Assembly (NCBI GenBank): GCA_031254675.1 | Contig: JAIRTV010000566.1 | Span: 1-24,294, forward strand | DNA: 24,294 nt | Direction of reading: 5' to 3' | Source of the DNA: Planctomycetaceae bacterium | Lineage (GTDB): Bacteria > Planctomycetota > Planctomycetia > Pirellulales > Thermoguttaceae | Shown: positions 1 to 7,592 of the stretch, in pieces | How the letters are laid out: each line of letters starts with the position of its first letter | Numbering within the stretch: the stretch's first letter is position 1 | Position numbers and translations under genes: made by a program | The notes under the pieces: model-generated | The model's input: the letters and a program-made list of their open reading frames with translations, nothing else | Told to the model about the DNA's origin: nothing | The model's database searches: none

Positions 1-42
1 GAACAAGTTCGCGGATTGAGCCGTTGGAAAATCGAACAATAA
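1..42 (+). CDS. possible 3' end of a truncated upstream gene
   Basis: Frame 1 is open from the window edge to a TAA at 40-42 and would encode the last 13 residues of a protein (EQVRGLSRWKIEQ). The tail is basic and plausible as a C-terminus, but it is too short to assign to a family. A hairpin-forming repeat at 74-122 lies just downstream, as expected after a gene end. The alternative is that this is simply intergenic DNA. Confidence 0.3.
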   Translation, partial: EQVRGLSRWKIEQ

Positions 43-73
43 CAATCAATCAAAAACACGGAGAAATAAAAAA

Positions 74-122
74 TTCTGTGTCTTCTGTGTTCAAAAAAAT
101 ATTGAACACGGAAAACACAGAA
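74..122. repeat. 9-bp-based inverted repeat R1 (hairpin)
   Basis: Two 21-base arms (74-94 and 102-122) match at 19 of 21 positions when one is reverse-complemented, around a 7-base A/T loop. The arms are built from ACACGGAAA / ACACAGAAA units ending in TTGAA. Four more copies occur in the window (8375, 15136, 18171 and 23788). It sits between the end of the possible upstream gene and the end of the convergent sialidase gene, so it may act as a terminator for both. That role is inferred. Confidence 0.75.
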
Positions 123-188
123 AAGGTTTATTGTTGTGTATTTGTGGTAGAATTTGCGTTAGTCGAATTGACGGTGGCATGATAAATA

Positions 189-219
189 GCCGGCGGTGGA
201 GTGTTACACAACCGCCGGC
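189..219. terminator. GC-rich hairpin 3' of the sialidase gene
   Basis: A perfect 9-bp stem (GCCGGCGGT at 189-197 with ACCGCCGGC at 211-219) encloses a 13-base loop. It begins 19 bases beyond the sialidase stop codon. No strong U-run follows it in the direction of the sialidase transcript, so it could be a mRNA-stabilising or REP-like hairpin rather than a classic intrinsic terminator. Confidence 0.5.
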
Positions 220-238
220 AAGTTTGGTTTTGTCTCAT

Positions 239-2098
239 TTATTCGAGAGTTTTCATCTCTAATTTTTTAATGAGCGTGCCTTTGTTATCTTCTGTTTCCG
301 CCAAAGATTGGAGATGCAAGTAGGACAAACCGTGTTCGGTATCGGTTTGCATTTCCGCACGAGCAAGAACCTTGTCGCCGATCAAGAGTTCGGCAGTTTT
401 TTTGCTCGTATCCCACACAACCCGAATTTCCGTCCAAGTATTGGCTGGAAGATCATTTTTTCCAACAACAAAAGTAAATTGTGCAAAATCTTTAATTGTG
501 ATATCAATTGGATTAACCCAACGATCCGTCAACGAAAAACGTATTCCTTCTCCTCGTACTTGCAAACGTGTTTTGAGTTCACCTTTGTTGGTGGCGGGAA
601 AATTCCAGACGGCACCTTGTACTTCACTAAACAGGCGTTCATCTTTGATTCGTGAAATCAAGAGTGCTTCTTGAAAATTTCCATCCGGGTCGGGCGTCAG
701 AACCGCTCCGTTGGTTCGGTTCCAGGCACAATGACCGGAAAACCCTCTGAAATTGCCGGACACACTTTTGAGATAAACTTGTGTGGACAATCCACCCATT
801 CCTGTTCGGAAATCTTCGACGCGGCTTTTTTCGTACAACCATTTCGGATCGAAAATTACTACTTTCCGGCTGACATGATGTTGACCGAAGGAAAGAAGCA
901 CTTTTCCAAACGGAAGTTCCAACGCTTCGAATTGGTGAACACTTTTATCCAGGGAATCGAAACTTCCGCCTTTTGTACGAAAATCAGCGTCATTGCGAAT
1001 CGTATTCAGCCATATTTCGCGAAAACCTTTCCATGTTTTGCCGTTGTCGTCTGAAATAGCGGCGTGGTTTGCGTCACGATTAGTAAAGACATCTTCGCCT
1101 CCTTCGCCGGTTAATTCACTTTTAACCAGTGGCGGAAATTGGTCTTCATGGCGAAGTTCCGGCAATGGTTGTGTGTTACACCAAAAGAAAAGAGTCCGTC
1201 CATCGGAAAGCCGATAAAGTGTTGGCATTGTCAGTGTGCCGTGAAATCCCGAAGGTTCTGGATCTGTCCATGTTTCTCCGCCGTCGCGTGAAAAATATCG
1301 GTAATGATAATCTTGAGAAGTTCGGGCGATCAACATTAACGTTCCATCATCAAACTCAGTAATTGTCGGTTCGCACGCTCCGTTTTGCCAACGCAGCCCT
1401 TGATGCGGCGGTTTGATTTCGTGTTTCGCAACACTTTTTAGTAACACTTCACGCCATGTTTCGCCGTCATCATCCGAGAGCAGTAAGACAACTTGTCCGG
1501 GATGACCGATTTGTGCCGGCGCAATCCAACGTTGGCGACTTCGCAACGGAATAAGAGTACGAAAATTTGTGTAAGGACGGTCTGATATTTTTTTCCATGT
1601 TACATTGGTTGAAGCTGGTCCGTCTGGACTTGTTACGAAATAAGTTCCGGCTTCTCTGGGATTCCAACTCCACATTTCCGTATCGGGGCTTGTTGCGTTA
1701 ACACTAAGATATTTACCGGAATAAGGACTTCGGACTGATTGTCCTAATTCGTTTCGTGATACGGAAAACTTCTTCCATGACAACCCGCAATCACGCGAAG
1801 CCAGATAAATCCGTTCCGCCTTATCGTGGTGATGTTTTTTCCCTTGCGAACCGTAAATTCGTATTTCACCGTCCGGTAATACACAAATGTTACGCCATGT
1901 ATCAGCCGGCGGAATCGTAACAACAACCGGTTCATAAATGGACTGTAATTCTTTGGTCTCAAAATCACTGAGCCGTGATTGCATTTTGGACAGATACCAA
2001 AATGGGTTTGCATATTCGGGTTGCGTGGCAATTTCCTGCCCGAAACATGACAATCCGAATAATGTTACAAAACAACTAACAAAAATAGTTTTCATCAT
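239..2098 (-). CDS. secreted sialidase/neuraminidase-family protein with Asp-box repeats
   Basis: A 619-residue exported protein of the BNR/Asp-box sialidase superfamily. Family members are six-bladed beta-propellers that typically release terminal sialic acid from glycans. A signal peptide is visible at residues 1-21 (hydrophobic segment ending FGQ). Four Asp-box motifs of the S-x-D-x-G-x-x-W type lie near residues 101, 208, 270 and 349. Residues about 430-619 look like a separate beta-sandwich, possibly LamG/concanavalin-like. The start is an ATG at 2098 (tandem ATGATG) with AAGGAG eight bases upstream. It is the last gene of the minus-strand group DUF1559 A - lipoprotein A - sialidase. The catalytic Arg triad and Tyr/Glu pair were not verified, so substrate specificity is unproven; it could be another Asp-box glycosidase or a non-enzymatic propeller. 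Confidence 0.82.
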   Translation of the reverse strand: MMKTIFVSCFVTLFGLSCFGQEIATQPEYANPFWYLSKMQSRLSDFETKELQSIYEPVVVTIPPADTWRNICVLPDGEIRIYGSQGKKHHHDKAERIYLASRDCGLSWKKFSVSRNELGQSVRSPYSGKYLSVNATSPDTEMWSWNPREAGTYFVTSPDGPASTNVTWKKISDRPYTNFRTLIPLRSRQRWIAPAQIGHPGQVVLLLSDDDGETWREVLLKSVAKHEIKPPHQGLRWQNGACEPTITEFDDGTLMLIARTSQDYHYRYFSRDGGETWTDPEPSGFHGTLTMPTLYRLSDGRTLFFWCNTQPLPELRHEDQFPPLVKSELTGEGGEDVFTNRDANHAAISDDNGKTWKGFREIWLNTIRNDADFRTKGGSFDSLDKSVHQFEALELPFGKVLLSFGQHHVSRKVVIFDPKWLYEKSRVEDFRTGMGGLSTQVYLKSVSGNFRGFSGHCAWNRTNGAVLTPDPDGNFQEALLISRIKDERLFSEVQGAVWNFPATNKGELKTRLQVRGEGIRFSLTDRWVNPIDITIKDFAQFTFVVGKNDLPANTWTEIRVVWDTSKKTAELLIGDKVLARAEMQTDTEHGLSYLHLQSLAETEDNKGTLIKKLEMKTLE

Positions 2099-2161
2099 CT
2101 GATTTTCTCCTTATTAAAGTGGTAATAAAAAACGAAACTCTTTTACTTTATCTTTTCAATT

Positions 2162-2626
2162 TTATTTTGTCGCGAGATCAAATTCAAAAAAATTCTTTCT
2201 TCTTTTTTCGACGGTTACAGGGTCAATTCCAGAAGTTTTTATGTTACCGTATTTTTTAGGAACGATAAAAACAAGTGGAATTTCAAGATCACCGAATTTT
2301 TGCCGATATTCTTCCGGTGTTTCGGCTCGGTATTCTTCACTGGGAACGGATTTGGCAAACGTTACATGATAAGTATTGGGGATAGCACCTGATCCAAATG
2401 GAGCGTTATTGGTTGTCAGGACGAAATTACCATGAACATCAGTCATTCCAACTGCTCCTATTCCGTTACTATTAGCAGGTTGAAACGAAACGATTACCTT
2501 CTCCATCGGTTCTCCGTCCACACGAACTATTCCTGTTACCATAACAGTATCGTATGGATTCCGTTGACAACCGGCTAACGATCCCATCAACAAAATGAAA
2601 CTTAAAACGAAAATTTTACGTAGCAT
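2162..2626 (-). CDS. small lipoprotein, carboxypeptidase-regulatory-like fold (copy A)
   Basis: A 154-residue lipoprotein. The N-terminus is a hydrophobic stretch ending in a lipobox SLAGC with the lipidated Cys at residue 20. The mature part begins with the pattern V-x-G-x-V-x-x-D-G-x-P and contains GMTDVHGNF, typical of transthyretin-like carboxypeptidase-regulatory-like domains that planctomycetes encode beside DUF1559 genes. The start ATG at 2626 has AGGA eight bases upstream. It lies between DUF1559 A and the sialidase, all on the minus strand. A parallel lipoprotein (16151-16591) shares the layout, including MTDVHG, and follows DUF1559 B. The function is unknown; an envelope or surface-assembly role is an inference from the pairing. 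Confidence 0.85.
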   Translation of the reverse strand: MLRKIFVLSFILLMGSLAGCQRNPYDTVMVTGIVRVDGEPMEKVIVSFQPANSNGIGAVGMTDVHGNFVLTTNNAPFGSGAIPNTYHVTFAKSVPSEEYRAETPEEYRQKFGDLEIPLVFIVPKKYGNIKTSGIDPVTVEKRRKNFFEFDLATK

Positions 2627-2686
2627 ATTTTAATCCTGTTTGATAAAAGATGAATTGTAATGATTCAATGAAATTTTTCGGTTTAA

Positions 2687-2800
2687 CCGCAAAAGTCGCC
2701 AAGAAAACGCAAAGAACATAAGATTTTTGACTTTTTAACACATCAATGTTCTTTGCGCTCCTTGTAAAAACTCTTGTAAAACTCTTGCGAAAGTCCTGAT
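2687..2800. repeat. CGCAAAG-type inverted repeat inside the copy A gene group
   Basis: CGCAAAGAACAT (2708-2719) pairs perfectly with ATGTTCTTTGCG (2746-2757) around a 26-base loop. Degenerate CGCAAA / GCCAAGAA / CTTGTAAAACT units flank it, including two near-identical CTCTTG repeats at 2771-2787. It fills the gap of about 260 bases between DUF1559 A and lipoprotein A; in copy B the same gap is only 18 bases. It looks like an intergenic repeat that inserted into the module. Confidence 0.6.
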
Positions 2801-2885
2801 GTACTTTGCGGTACGATATCAAAGTATCAAAACCATTGAAATATTACGATAAATTAAAAACAACATGAATGATTTTGAAATAATT

Positions 2886-4178
2886 TTATGGCAAAGGTGT
2901 ACTTTCTCCACCATTAATACTTCCCAATTCCGCCCAAACACCATAAGAAAACTGTCCTGACGCATCAGCGGGAAAAGCCGCTGGCTTATTGTAAATAGTA
3001 TCAGCGACATCAGGAACACGAGGTGTGAAACGGTTTAGATTGCGAACATCAATTGTTTCAGCAATAAAACGAACCGCTCCATCCAAAAACGAAACATTTA
3101 CTCCACCGGAATGATAACTGGTAGCTGTTGCAATAACGGAATTGAAACCCGACTGACTGCAACTAGGACTATTAGGCGGTAAAAGTGTATGGATATAAGG
3201 TATTTGTAACATACAATCAAAAATACGTCTTCCGGGACAGGTGGAGCCAGTAAAAATACTTTGGCTCGGATCTAACATCCCATTGGGACCGCGAAGTGCC
3301 ATACAGCTTTCTGGAGCTGCCCAATAAACGGAACTAGAATCATCTATTGCTATTCGTGCTTTGTAACGTCCTCCGGTTTCTGTTCCGACATGATCACTGA
3401 TTAAATGTTCAGAAAGCATAACCGTATTGGCTGTTCCATCTAAAATACTTGCAAAAGTACGATGATCGGTTCCTCGTGCCAACCAAGAACGTAAATGTGG
3501 TGCCATTTTTCCACCACCACCACTGTCGTCCGTAAGATATTGTGGCATATCAGCGAGAGAACCGGCATAATTTCCAAAGATAGGACCATCTCCATTAATA
3601 TTCGGTTCCCATGTGGTACCCATCGGATCAGTGGGGCAAAGAAAAGTCGTGACCGGACGAATATTGTTACCATTATCTCCCATACGTCCTTGCCCGCCAC
3701 GTTGCTTAATAAAATCATACATTGATTGTTGCTCAATGAATGGAAGTATCACGACCCAAAAACTGACACGATAAACTCTGGGTGAAGCTTCATACATGAG
3801 TGGATCACGAAATGTTGCCGGTAAACGTTGGAACGTATCGTGAAAATTGTGGACAGCCAAACTCTGTTGTTTCAAATGGTTTGAACATTGCATTCGCCGC
3901 GCTGCCTCACGCGCCGCTTGAACTGCCGGCAACAGAAGAGCGATTAACACGCCAATAATCGCAATAACCACAAGAAGTTCGACCAACGTAAAGCCGAATC
4001 GCAAAGAATGTGAAAGAGTTGAGAATTTTTTGGAAAAACGCCGAAAAACCGACCACTTTCCACTATCCGTTCTCAACTCTCCACTCCAGATAGCCCCCCC
4101 CCCCCCTGCTTTGCGCAGATTACCAGATTTAACATTTGGCTTTTCACAAAAAATATTGCGAAAATCCCGACCAGACAT
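2886..4178 (-). CDS. DUF1559 prepilin-like protein, copy A
   Basis: A type IV prepilin/pseudopilin-like protein of the planctomycete DUF1559 (SBP_bac_10-like) family. At residues 62-90 it has GFTLVELLVVIAIIG followed by LLPAVQAAREAARRM, the N-methylation/transmembrane segment. The conserved C-terminal SYHSGGVNVSFLDGAVRF is also present. Such proteins are thought to be surface or pilus-like components. The coordinates use the ATG at 4178, which is in frame through the 13-base G-tract but has no Shine-Dalgarno. The strong Shine-Dalgarno instead serves an ATG at 4195 in another frame (see the leader at 4073-4195). A TTG directly before RFGFTLVE (about 4000) could give a short, classic prepilin leader, but it also lacks a Shine-Dalgarno. 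The true start is therefore unsettled, while the body is secure. Confidence 0.9.
   Translation of the reverse strand: MSGRDFRNIFCEKPNVKSGNLRKAGGGGAIWSGELRTDSGKWSVFRRFSKKFSTLSHSLRFGFTLVELLVVIAIIGVLIALLLPAVQAAREAARRMQCSNHLKQQSLAVHNFHDTFQRLPATFRDPLMYEASPRVYRVSFWVVILPFIEQQSMYDFIKQRGGQGRMGDNGNNIRPVTTFLCPTDPMGTTWEPNINGDGPIFGNYAGSLADMPQYLTDDSGGGGKMAPHLRSWLARGTDHRTFASILDGTANTVMLSEHLISDHVGTETGGRYKARIAIDDSSSVYWAAPESCMALRGPNGMLDPSQSIFTGSTCPGRRIFDCMLQIPYIHTLLPPNSPSCSQSGFNSVIATATSYHSGGVNVSFLDGAVRFIAETIDVRNLNRFTPRVPDVADTIYNKPAAFPADASGQFSYGVWAELGSINGGESTPLP
4052..4086 (-). repeat. five heptamer repeats in the 5' region of DUF1559 A
   Basis: Read on the minus strand, five contiguous 7-base units (GAGTGGA, GAGTTGA, GAACGGA, TAGTGGA, AAGTGGT) lie immediately downstream of the G-tract. 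The same array occurs in copy B (17788-17822), and a related TAGTGAA array occurs at 24193-24224. They are translated in the DUF1559 frame as part of SGELRTDSGKW. The 7-base period is not a multiple of three, so copy-number change would shift the frame. Confidence 0.75.
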
Positions 4179-4195
4179 TTTACGAAATTTTCCAT
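4073..4195 (-). other. leader reading frame of DUF1559 A, ending after the G-tract
   Basis: An ATG at 4195 has AAGGAG seven bases upstream, the best ribosome site in this region. It opens a frame for 40 residues: MENFVKCLVGIFAIFF, then KSQMLNLVICAKQ, then four Gly from the G-tract, then LSGVES and a stop at 4073-4075. Residues 5-17 are hydrophobic, like a signal sequence. Copy B (ATG 17930) preserves the same frame. Between copies, about 7 differences fall at third codon positions, 4 at first and 2 at second, a pattern suggesting the leader frame is translated. With 11 or 14 Gs this frame would run into the prepilin frame; with the 13 present it does not. Confidence 0.55.
4094..4106 (-). repeat. 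13-base G-tract (coding strand) in the DUF1559 A leader
   Basis: An uninterrupted run of 13 C on the plus strand, hence 13 G in the transcript. It sits between the leader frame and the prepilin frame. The paralogous tract at 17830-17841 has 12. Homopolymer G tracts of this length are known hot spots for slipped-strand changes; the run length may also be misread. Confidence 0.85.
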
Positions 4196-4295
4196 CGTCA
4201 TTCTCCTTATTTACAAGGGTTTACCGATATAATTGCGAAACATTGCCGAAAAACAACTCAGCAAAAAATATGAATCACAATCGACTAAGTTTCAT

Positions 4296-4324
4296 AGTTT
4301 ATGTTAAACAGAAAAAATTGTCAA
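4296..4324 (-). promoter_or_regulatory. sigma70-type promoter of DUF1559 A
   Basis: On the minus strand, TTGACA (4319-4324) is followed after exactly 17 bases by TAAACT (4296-4301). The whole block plus flanks is almost identical to that before DUF1559 B (18033-18061), while the surrounding intergenic DNA has diverged more. That conservation supports a functional promoter with a 5' untranslated leader of about 95 bases to the ATG at 4195. Confidence 0.75.
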
Positions 4325-4444
4325 GAGACTTTTTACTTTAAAAATTTCTTTTGGGTAATGATTTAATGGAATTTTCGTTAAAAATAGGTATCAAAGTAAA
4401 ATGTTCCGGTCTTAGGTAGGGAAGGTTAGAAAAAAGGTCTTGTC

Positions 4445-6199
4445 TCACAATTCCAGAGAGTCGAAGAGTTCGGCAGCAATTTGTCGCAGTTTGTTTTGAA
4501 CATAGTCCCGAATATCTTTCGCGTTGGAAATTCTCAACGCTCGACGCGCCATCGCACGGCAATCCTCAATAGAAACATAACGGCAAATTTGTTTCAGTCG
4601 GGCAATCGCCCCAGGTGAACAACTAATATGACGCAAACCAAGACCAAGAAGTAAAACAATATTTTGCGGCGTTCCCAGTTGACCACAAAGCGAAACCGGT
4701 CGCGAATGACGATTCGCCACATTCACCGTCCGACGAATCAATCGCAACACCGCCGGATCATCCGGCTGAAAAAGATGATTGACACTACTGTTGCCGCGAT
4801 CCACTGCCATTGTGTATTGTGTCAAATCATTCGTGCCAATACTGAAAAAACTCGCGTCTTCCGCAAATTTGTCCAACATCACCACCGCCGAAGGTACTTC
4901 CACCATCATACCAACCGGAATCTCTTCATTAAAAGCAATTTTCTCCTCACGAAGTTCCTCCATCACCTCTCGAAGTGCCGTATGTTTGGCTTGTCGAAAC
5001 TCCTTCACCGTGGACACCAACGGAAACATCACCCGAACATCCCCAAATGCACTTGCCCGAAGAATAGCACGAAGTTGACAACGGAATAATTTCCAGTTCT
5101 TCAACGCAAGCCGAATACCACGCAAACCTAACGCCGGATTGTGTTCCGTTGCCATGTTATAACGATCCAACGTTTTGTCATCGCCAAAATCAAATGTACG
5201 AATAATAACCGGTTTGCCCGCCATCCGATCAACAACATGTTTGTAAGCCGCAAAATGTTCTTCTTCGGTTGGGTCTTCTTTTTGCGTAAGATACAAAAAC
5301 TCCGTGCGGAAAAGTCCAATACCATCGGCACCACGTTGAACCGCCTTCTCCGCCTCAAATGGAAACTCAATATTCGCACAAATCGAAATACGTGTACCAT
5401 CACGTGTCGCCGCAGCAACATCACGGAAAGAATCCAAATTCTCAATCCGCGTTGAATCCGCAACCATAATACGACGATACTTCGCAAGCACCTCTTCGTC
5501 AGGGCGAACAATAACACTACCACTATTGCCGTCAACAATCAGTGTATCACCGCCATCAACTTCGCCCAAAAATTGCCGAACTCCAACAATACACGGAATC
5601 TCCAACGCCGCCGCCAATATCGCCGTGTGTCCGCCTTGACCTCCTAATTCCGTTACAATCGCCTGAATAAACTGTTTGTCAAGCGAAGCCGTTTCACTCG
5701 GCGTCAAATTAGTCGCTAACAGAATAACCGGCGAACGCAACATCCCGATCGTCTCTTTACGTTCACCAAGAAGATTTCGAAGAAGACGCTTCTCAATATC
5801 ACGAAGATCATTGATCTTTTCGGAAATGTAAATGTTTTCGATATGACGAAGCGTGTTCGTGTGTTTTCCCATCACCACCGTAACAGCGTGTTCCGCCGAA
5901 AAACGTTGCGTCCGAATCAGCTCTTCGGTGTCGTTGAGAATGTGCGGGTCAAGAAGAAGTTGGATTTGTGCCTCAAAAATATCAGCAAATGTCTGCCCCA
6001 ATGCTCCCCGCGTGGCTTCGCGATTAATAACAATTTCGTCTTTGGCAAGATCAACCGCCGTGCGAAAACGACGAATCTCCGTCTCCAACGCCCCAGCATC
6101 AACAAATTGTTCGGGAATCCGAAATCCCTCCGCTTCTTGAACAAACGCCTTGCCGATCACTATGCCCGGAGAAACCGGAATCCCCTGAAAAATTTTCAT
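4445..6199 (-). CDS. ptsI: phosphoenolpyruvate-protein phosphotransferase (PTS enzyme I)
   Basis: A cytoplasmic enzyme that autophosphorylates from PEP and passes the phosphate to HPr. At 584 residues it has the normal family length. Visible landmarks are LTPSET (165-170), the phosphohistidine region GGQGGHTAILA with active His191, the PEP-binding barrel segment GIGLFRTEF (294-301), and MVEVPSAV with FFSIGTNDLTQYTMAVDR (about 432-468). The catalytic Cys505 is in SLCGQLG. The residue before the active His is Gly rather than the common Ser/Arg-Ser context, a minor deviation. The start ATG at 6199 overlaps the HPr stop in an ATGA junction, implying translational coupling. No sugar permease (EIIB/EIIC) is in the window, which suggests a regulatory PTS. 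Confidence 0.97.
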   Translation of the reverse strand: MKIFQGIPVSPGIVIGKAFVQEAEGFRIPEQFVDAGALETEIRRFRTAVDLAKDEIVINREATRGALGQTFADIFEAQIQLLLDPHILNDTEELIRTQRFSAEHAVTVVMGKHTNTLRHIENIYISEKINDLRDIEKRLLRNLLGERKETIGMLRSPVILLATNLTPSETASLDKQFIQAIVTELGGQGGHTAILAAALEIPCIVGVRQFLGEVDGGDTLIVDGNSGSVIVRPDEEVLAKYRRIMVADSTRIENLDSFRDVAAATRDGTRISICANIEFPFEAEKAVQRGADGIGLFRTEFLYLTQKEDPTEEEHFAAYKHVVDRMAGKPVIIRTFDFGDDKTLDRYNMATEHNPALGLRGIRLALKNWKLFRCQLRAILRASAFGDVRVMFPLVSTVKEFRQAKHTALREVMEELREEKIAFNEEIPVGMMVEVPSAVVMLDKFAEDASFFSIGTNDLTQYTMAVDRGNSSVNHLFQPDDPAVLRLIRRTVNVANRHSRPVSLCGQLGTPQNIVLLLGLGLRHISCSPGAIARLKQICRYVSIEDCRAMARRALRISNAKDIRDYVQNKLRQIAAELFDSLEL

Positions 6200-6492
6200 A
6201 CTTGATCCACCTCGTCCTCAAAAAATCGAGCGTTGAAGAGCGAAGTGATCGCGTTCAAAGCAGCCTCCGCATCGGAACCAACCACCTCCAAAATGACCGC
6301 ATCCCCCTGAAATGCCCCCAACGATAGAAGATCAAGAACACTACGGCAATCCGCAACATAACTGCCCTTGCGAAGATGAATTTCCGAATTAAATTCTTTC
6401 GCCTTTTGCGCCAACATACTCCCCACCCGCAAATGCACACCGCAACGGTTGGAAATCAACAATTCTTTAATCAATTTCTGTTCACGGGTCAT
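6196..6492 (-). CDS. ptsH: HPr-family phosphocarrier protein
   Basis: A 98-residue HPr homologue that receives phosphate from EI. The active-site segment is GVHLRV (His20, Arg22) where the family consensus is GLHARP; the Pro after Arg is Val here. The regulatory serine segment is preserved as RSVLDLLSLGA (Ser51). An ATG at 6492 was chosen because it starts directly before the HPr fold; an upstream TTG (6510) would add six residues without a ribosome site. It is coupled to ptsI by a 4-base overlap. No good Shine-Dalgarno is seen before the ATG. The assignment is secure by fold pattern and neighbour; whether Ser51 is phosphorylated by an HPr kinase cannot be judged here. Confidence 0.93.
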   Translation of the reverse strand: MTREQKLIKELLISNRCGVHLRVGSMLAQKAKEFNSEIHLRKGSYVADCRSVLDLLSLGAFQGDAVILEVVGSDAEAALNAITSLFNARFFEDEVDQV

Positions 6493-6931
6493 AGCAAAAA
6501 GAAAAGACAAAACGATGGGACGGTTGGCAAAAAGGAGGAACGGAAAAAAACAATAAAGTTCAGGAACAGGACAAAATCATAATTCAGCAAAATTTACTGT
6601 CAAATAAAAAACACAAAATCGACATCGTTTTCAAATGCTATCAAATGTTACCAAAAGAAGAACCGGAAAACTTGTTCGTTTTGCGAATTTTTTTACGAAT
6701 TTTATTGTGAGAAAACATCGTATCGTCACAAAAATTTTACGGAATAGACACAAAACGGATTGGATTATTTCGGGTTTTGAAATTTGGAAACGGTTGGAAT
6801 TGATCGAAACGGTACGCCCACTCCAACAACAGGGAATCACCATGTTCAAAGGACATGAGCATTGGCACTTGCTTTGATAAAATTCCAAAACGGTTAAACC
6901 AATCTTTCGTTAACCGAATATTGTCTCTCAA
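6493..6931. other. gap between ptsN and HPr; no gene supported
   Basis: About 440 bases, AT-rich, with several overlapping short frames on both strands (about 60-85 codons). None has a recognisable motif, a good start site or a conserved-looking composition. It may hold the promoter of the HPr-ptsI pair, but no convincing -35/-10 pair was identified. Confidence 0.5.
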
Positions 6932-7408
6932 TTATTTACCGAACATATTATTATCGGCTTCTTCCAGTAAGGACAAAATGTCTTCTTTTGTTTTGGATTG
7001 TTTGAGGAAACGACAGAAAGTGTCATCTTTTAATTGTCGTGTGATATGTTCCAAAGCACGAAGATGATCGCCCGGACAATCCGGCGGCGAAATCAACAGG
7101 AAAAAGAGATAAACTTTTTCGCAATCCAAACTGTCGAAATCAATTCCTTCAGGGCTGACCGCAACACAACCAACAAGCCGTTCGACACTCGAATGTTTGG
7201 TATGAGGAACCGCAATTCCACGACCAATTCCAGTAGAACCGAGTTCTTCACGTTTGGTGATCGCTTTGACAATACTTTCGTATTCGTCCTTTTTAATACC
7301 ATTCGCATCGAGAAGTGACTGAACCATTTCGCGAATCACTCCTTGCTTATTGGTGGCATTAACTTCCGCACTGATGGCTCCCGGCAAAATAAAATCAGCA
7401 AATTTCAT
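6932..7408 (-). CDS. ptsN: PTS EIIA, fructose/Ntr type (PtsN-like)
   Basis: A 158-residue EIIA domain protein of the mannitol/fructose/Ntr family, normally phosphorylated on a conserved His by HPr or NPr and used for regulation when no EIIB/C partner exists. The phospho-site motif is GRGIAVPHTKH with His69, preceded by KREELGSTGIG. Later family patterns are VYLFFLLISPPD and HLRALEHITRQL. The start ATG at 7408 has GAAGGAG seven bases upstream. It lies downstream of hpf and upstream of HPr-ptsI on the same strand, recalling the rpoN-hpf-ptsN arrangement of proteobacteria but without rpoN in view. The family is clear; whether it serves a nitrogen- or carbon-linked role is not. Confidence 0.95.
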   Translation of the reverse strand: MKFADFILPGAISAEVNATNKQGVIREMVQSLLDANGIKKDEYESIVKAITKREELGSTGIGRGIAVPHTKHSSVERLVGCVAVSPEGIDFDSLDCEKVYLFFLLISPPDCPGDHLRALEHITRQLKDDTFCRFLKQSKTKEDILSLLEEADNNMFGK

Positions 7409-7592
7409 TCACCAACTCCTTCGTTAGTTTTAAGTGATAGTTAAGTGTTAATAGTTTAATAGTTCATAAAGGAACAATAACATAGACGCAAACAGAATTA
7501 GAGAACAGTGTTCGATGGGGAAAGGATATCGAAAACAATCACCAAAACGTCATTGATGGAAACAACTCCAAACGATTTGTTCTCACAATTGA

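Noticed and set aside
4030..4341. 103-codon plus-strand frame over the DUF1559 A promoter and leader
   Set aside because: Antisense to the G-tract and prepilin start; composition explained by the opposite strand and the homopolymer.
6635..6931. Overlapping 60-85 codon frames between ptsN and HPr
   Set aside because: Compete with one another on both strands, lack good start sites and show no family pattern.
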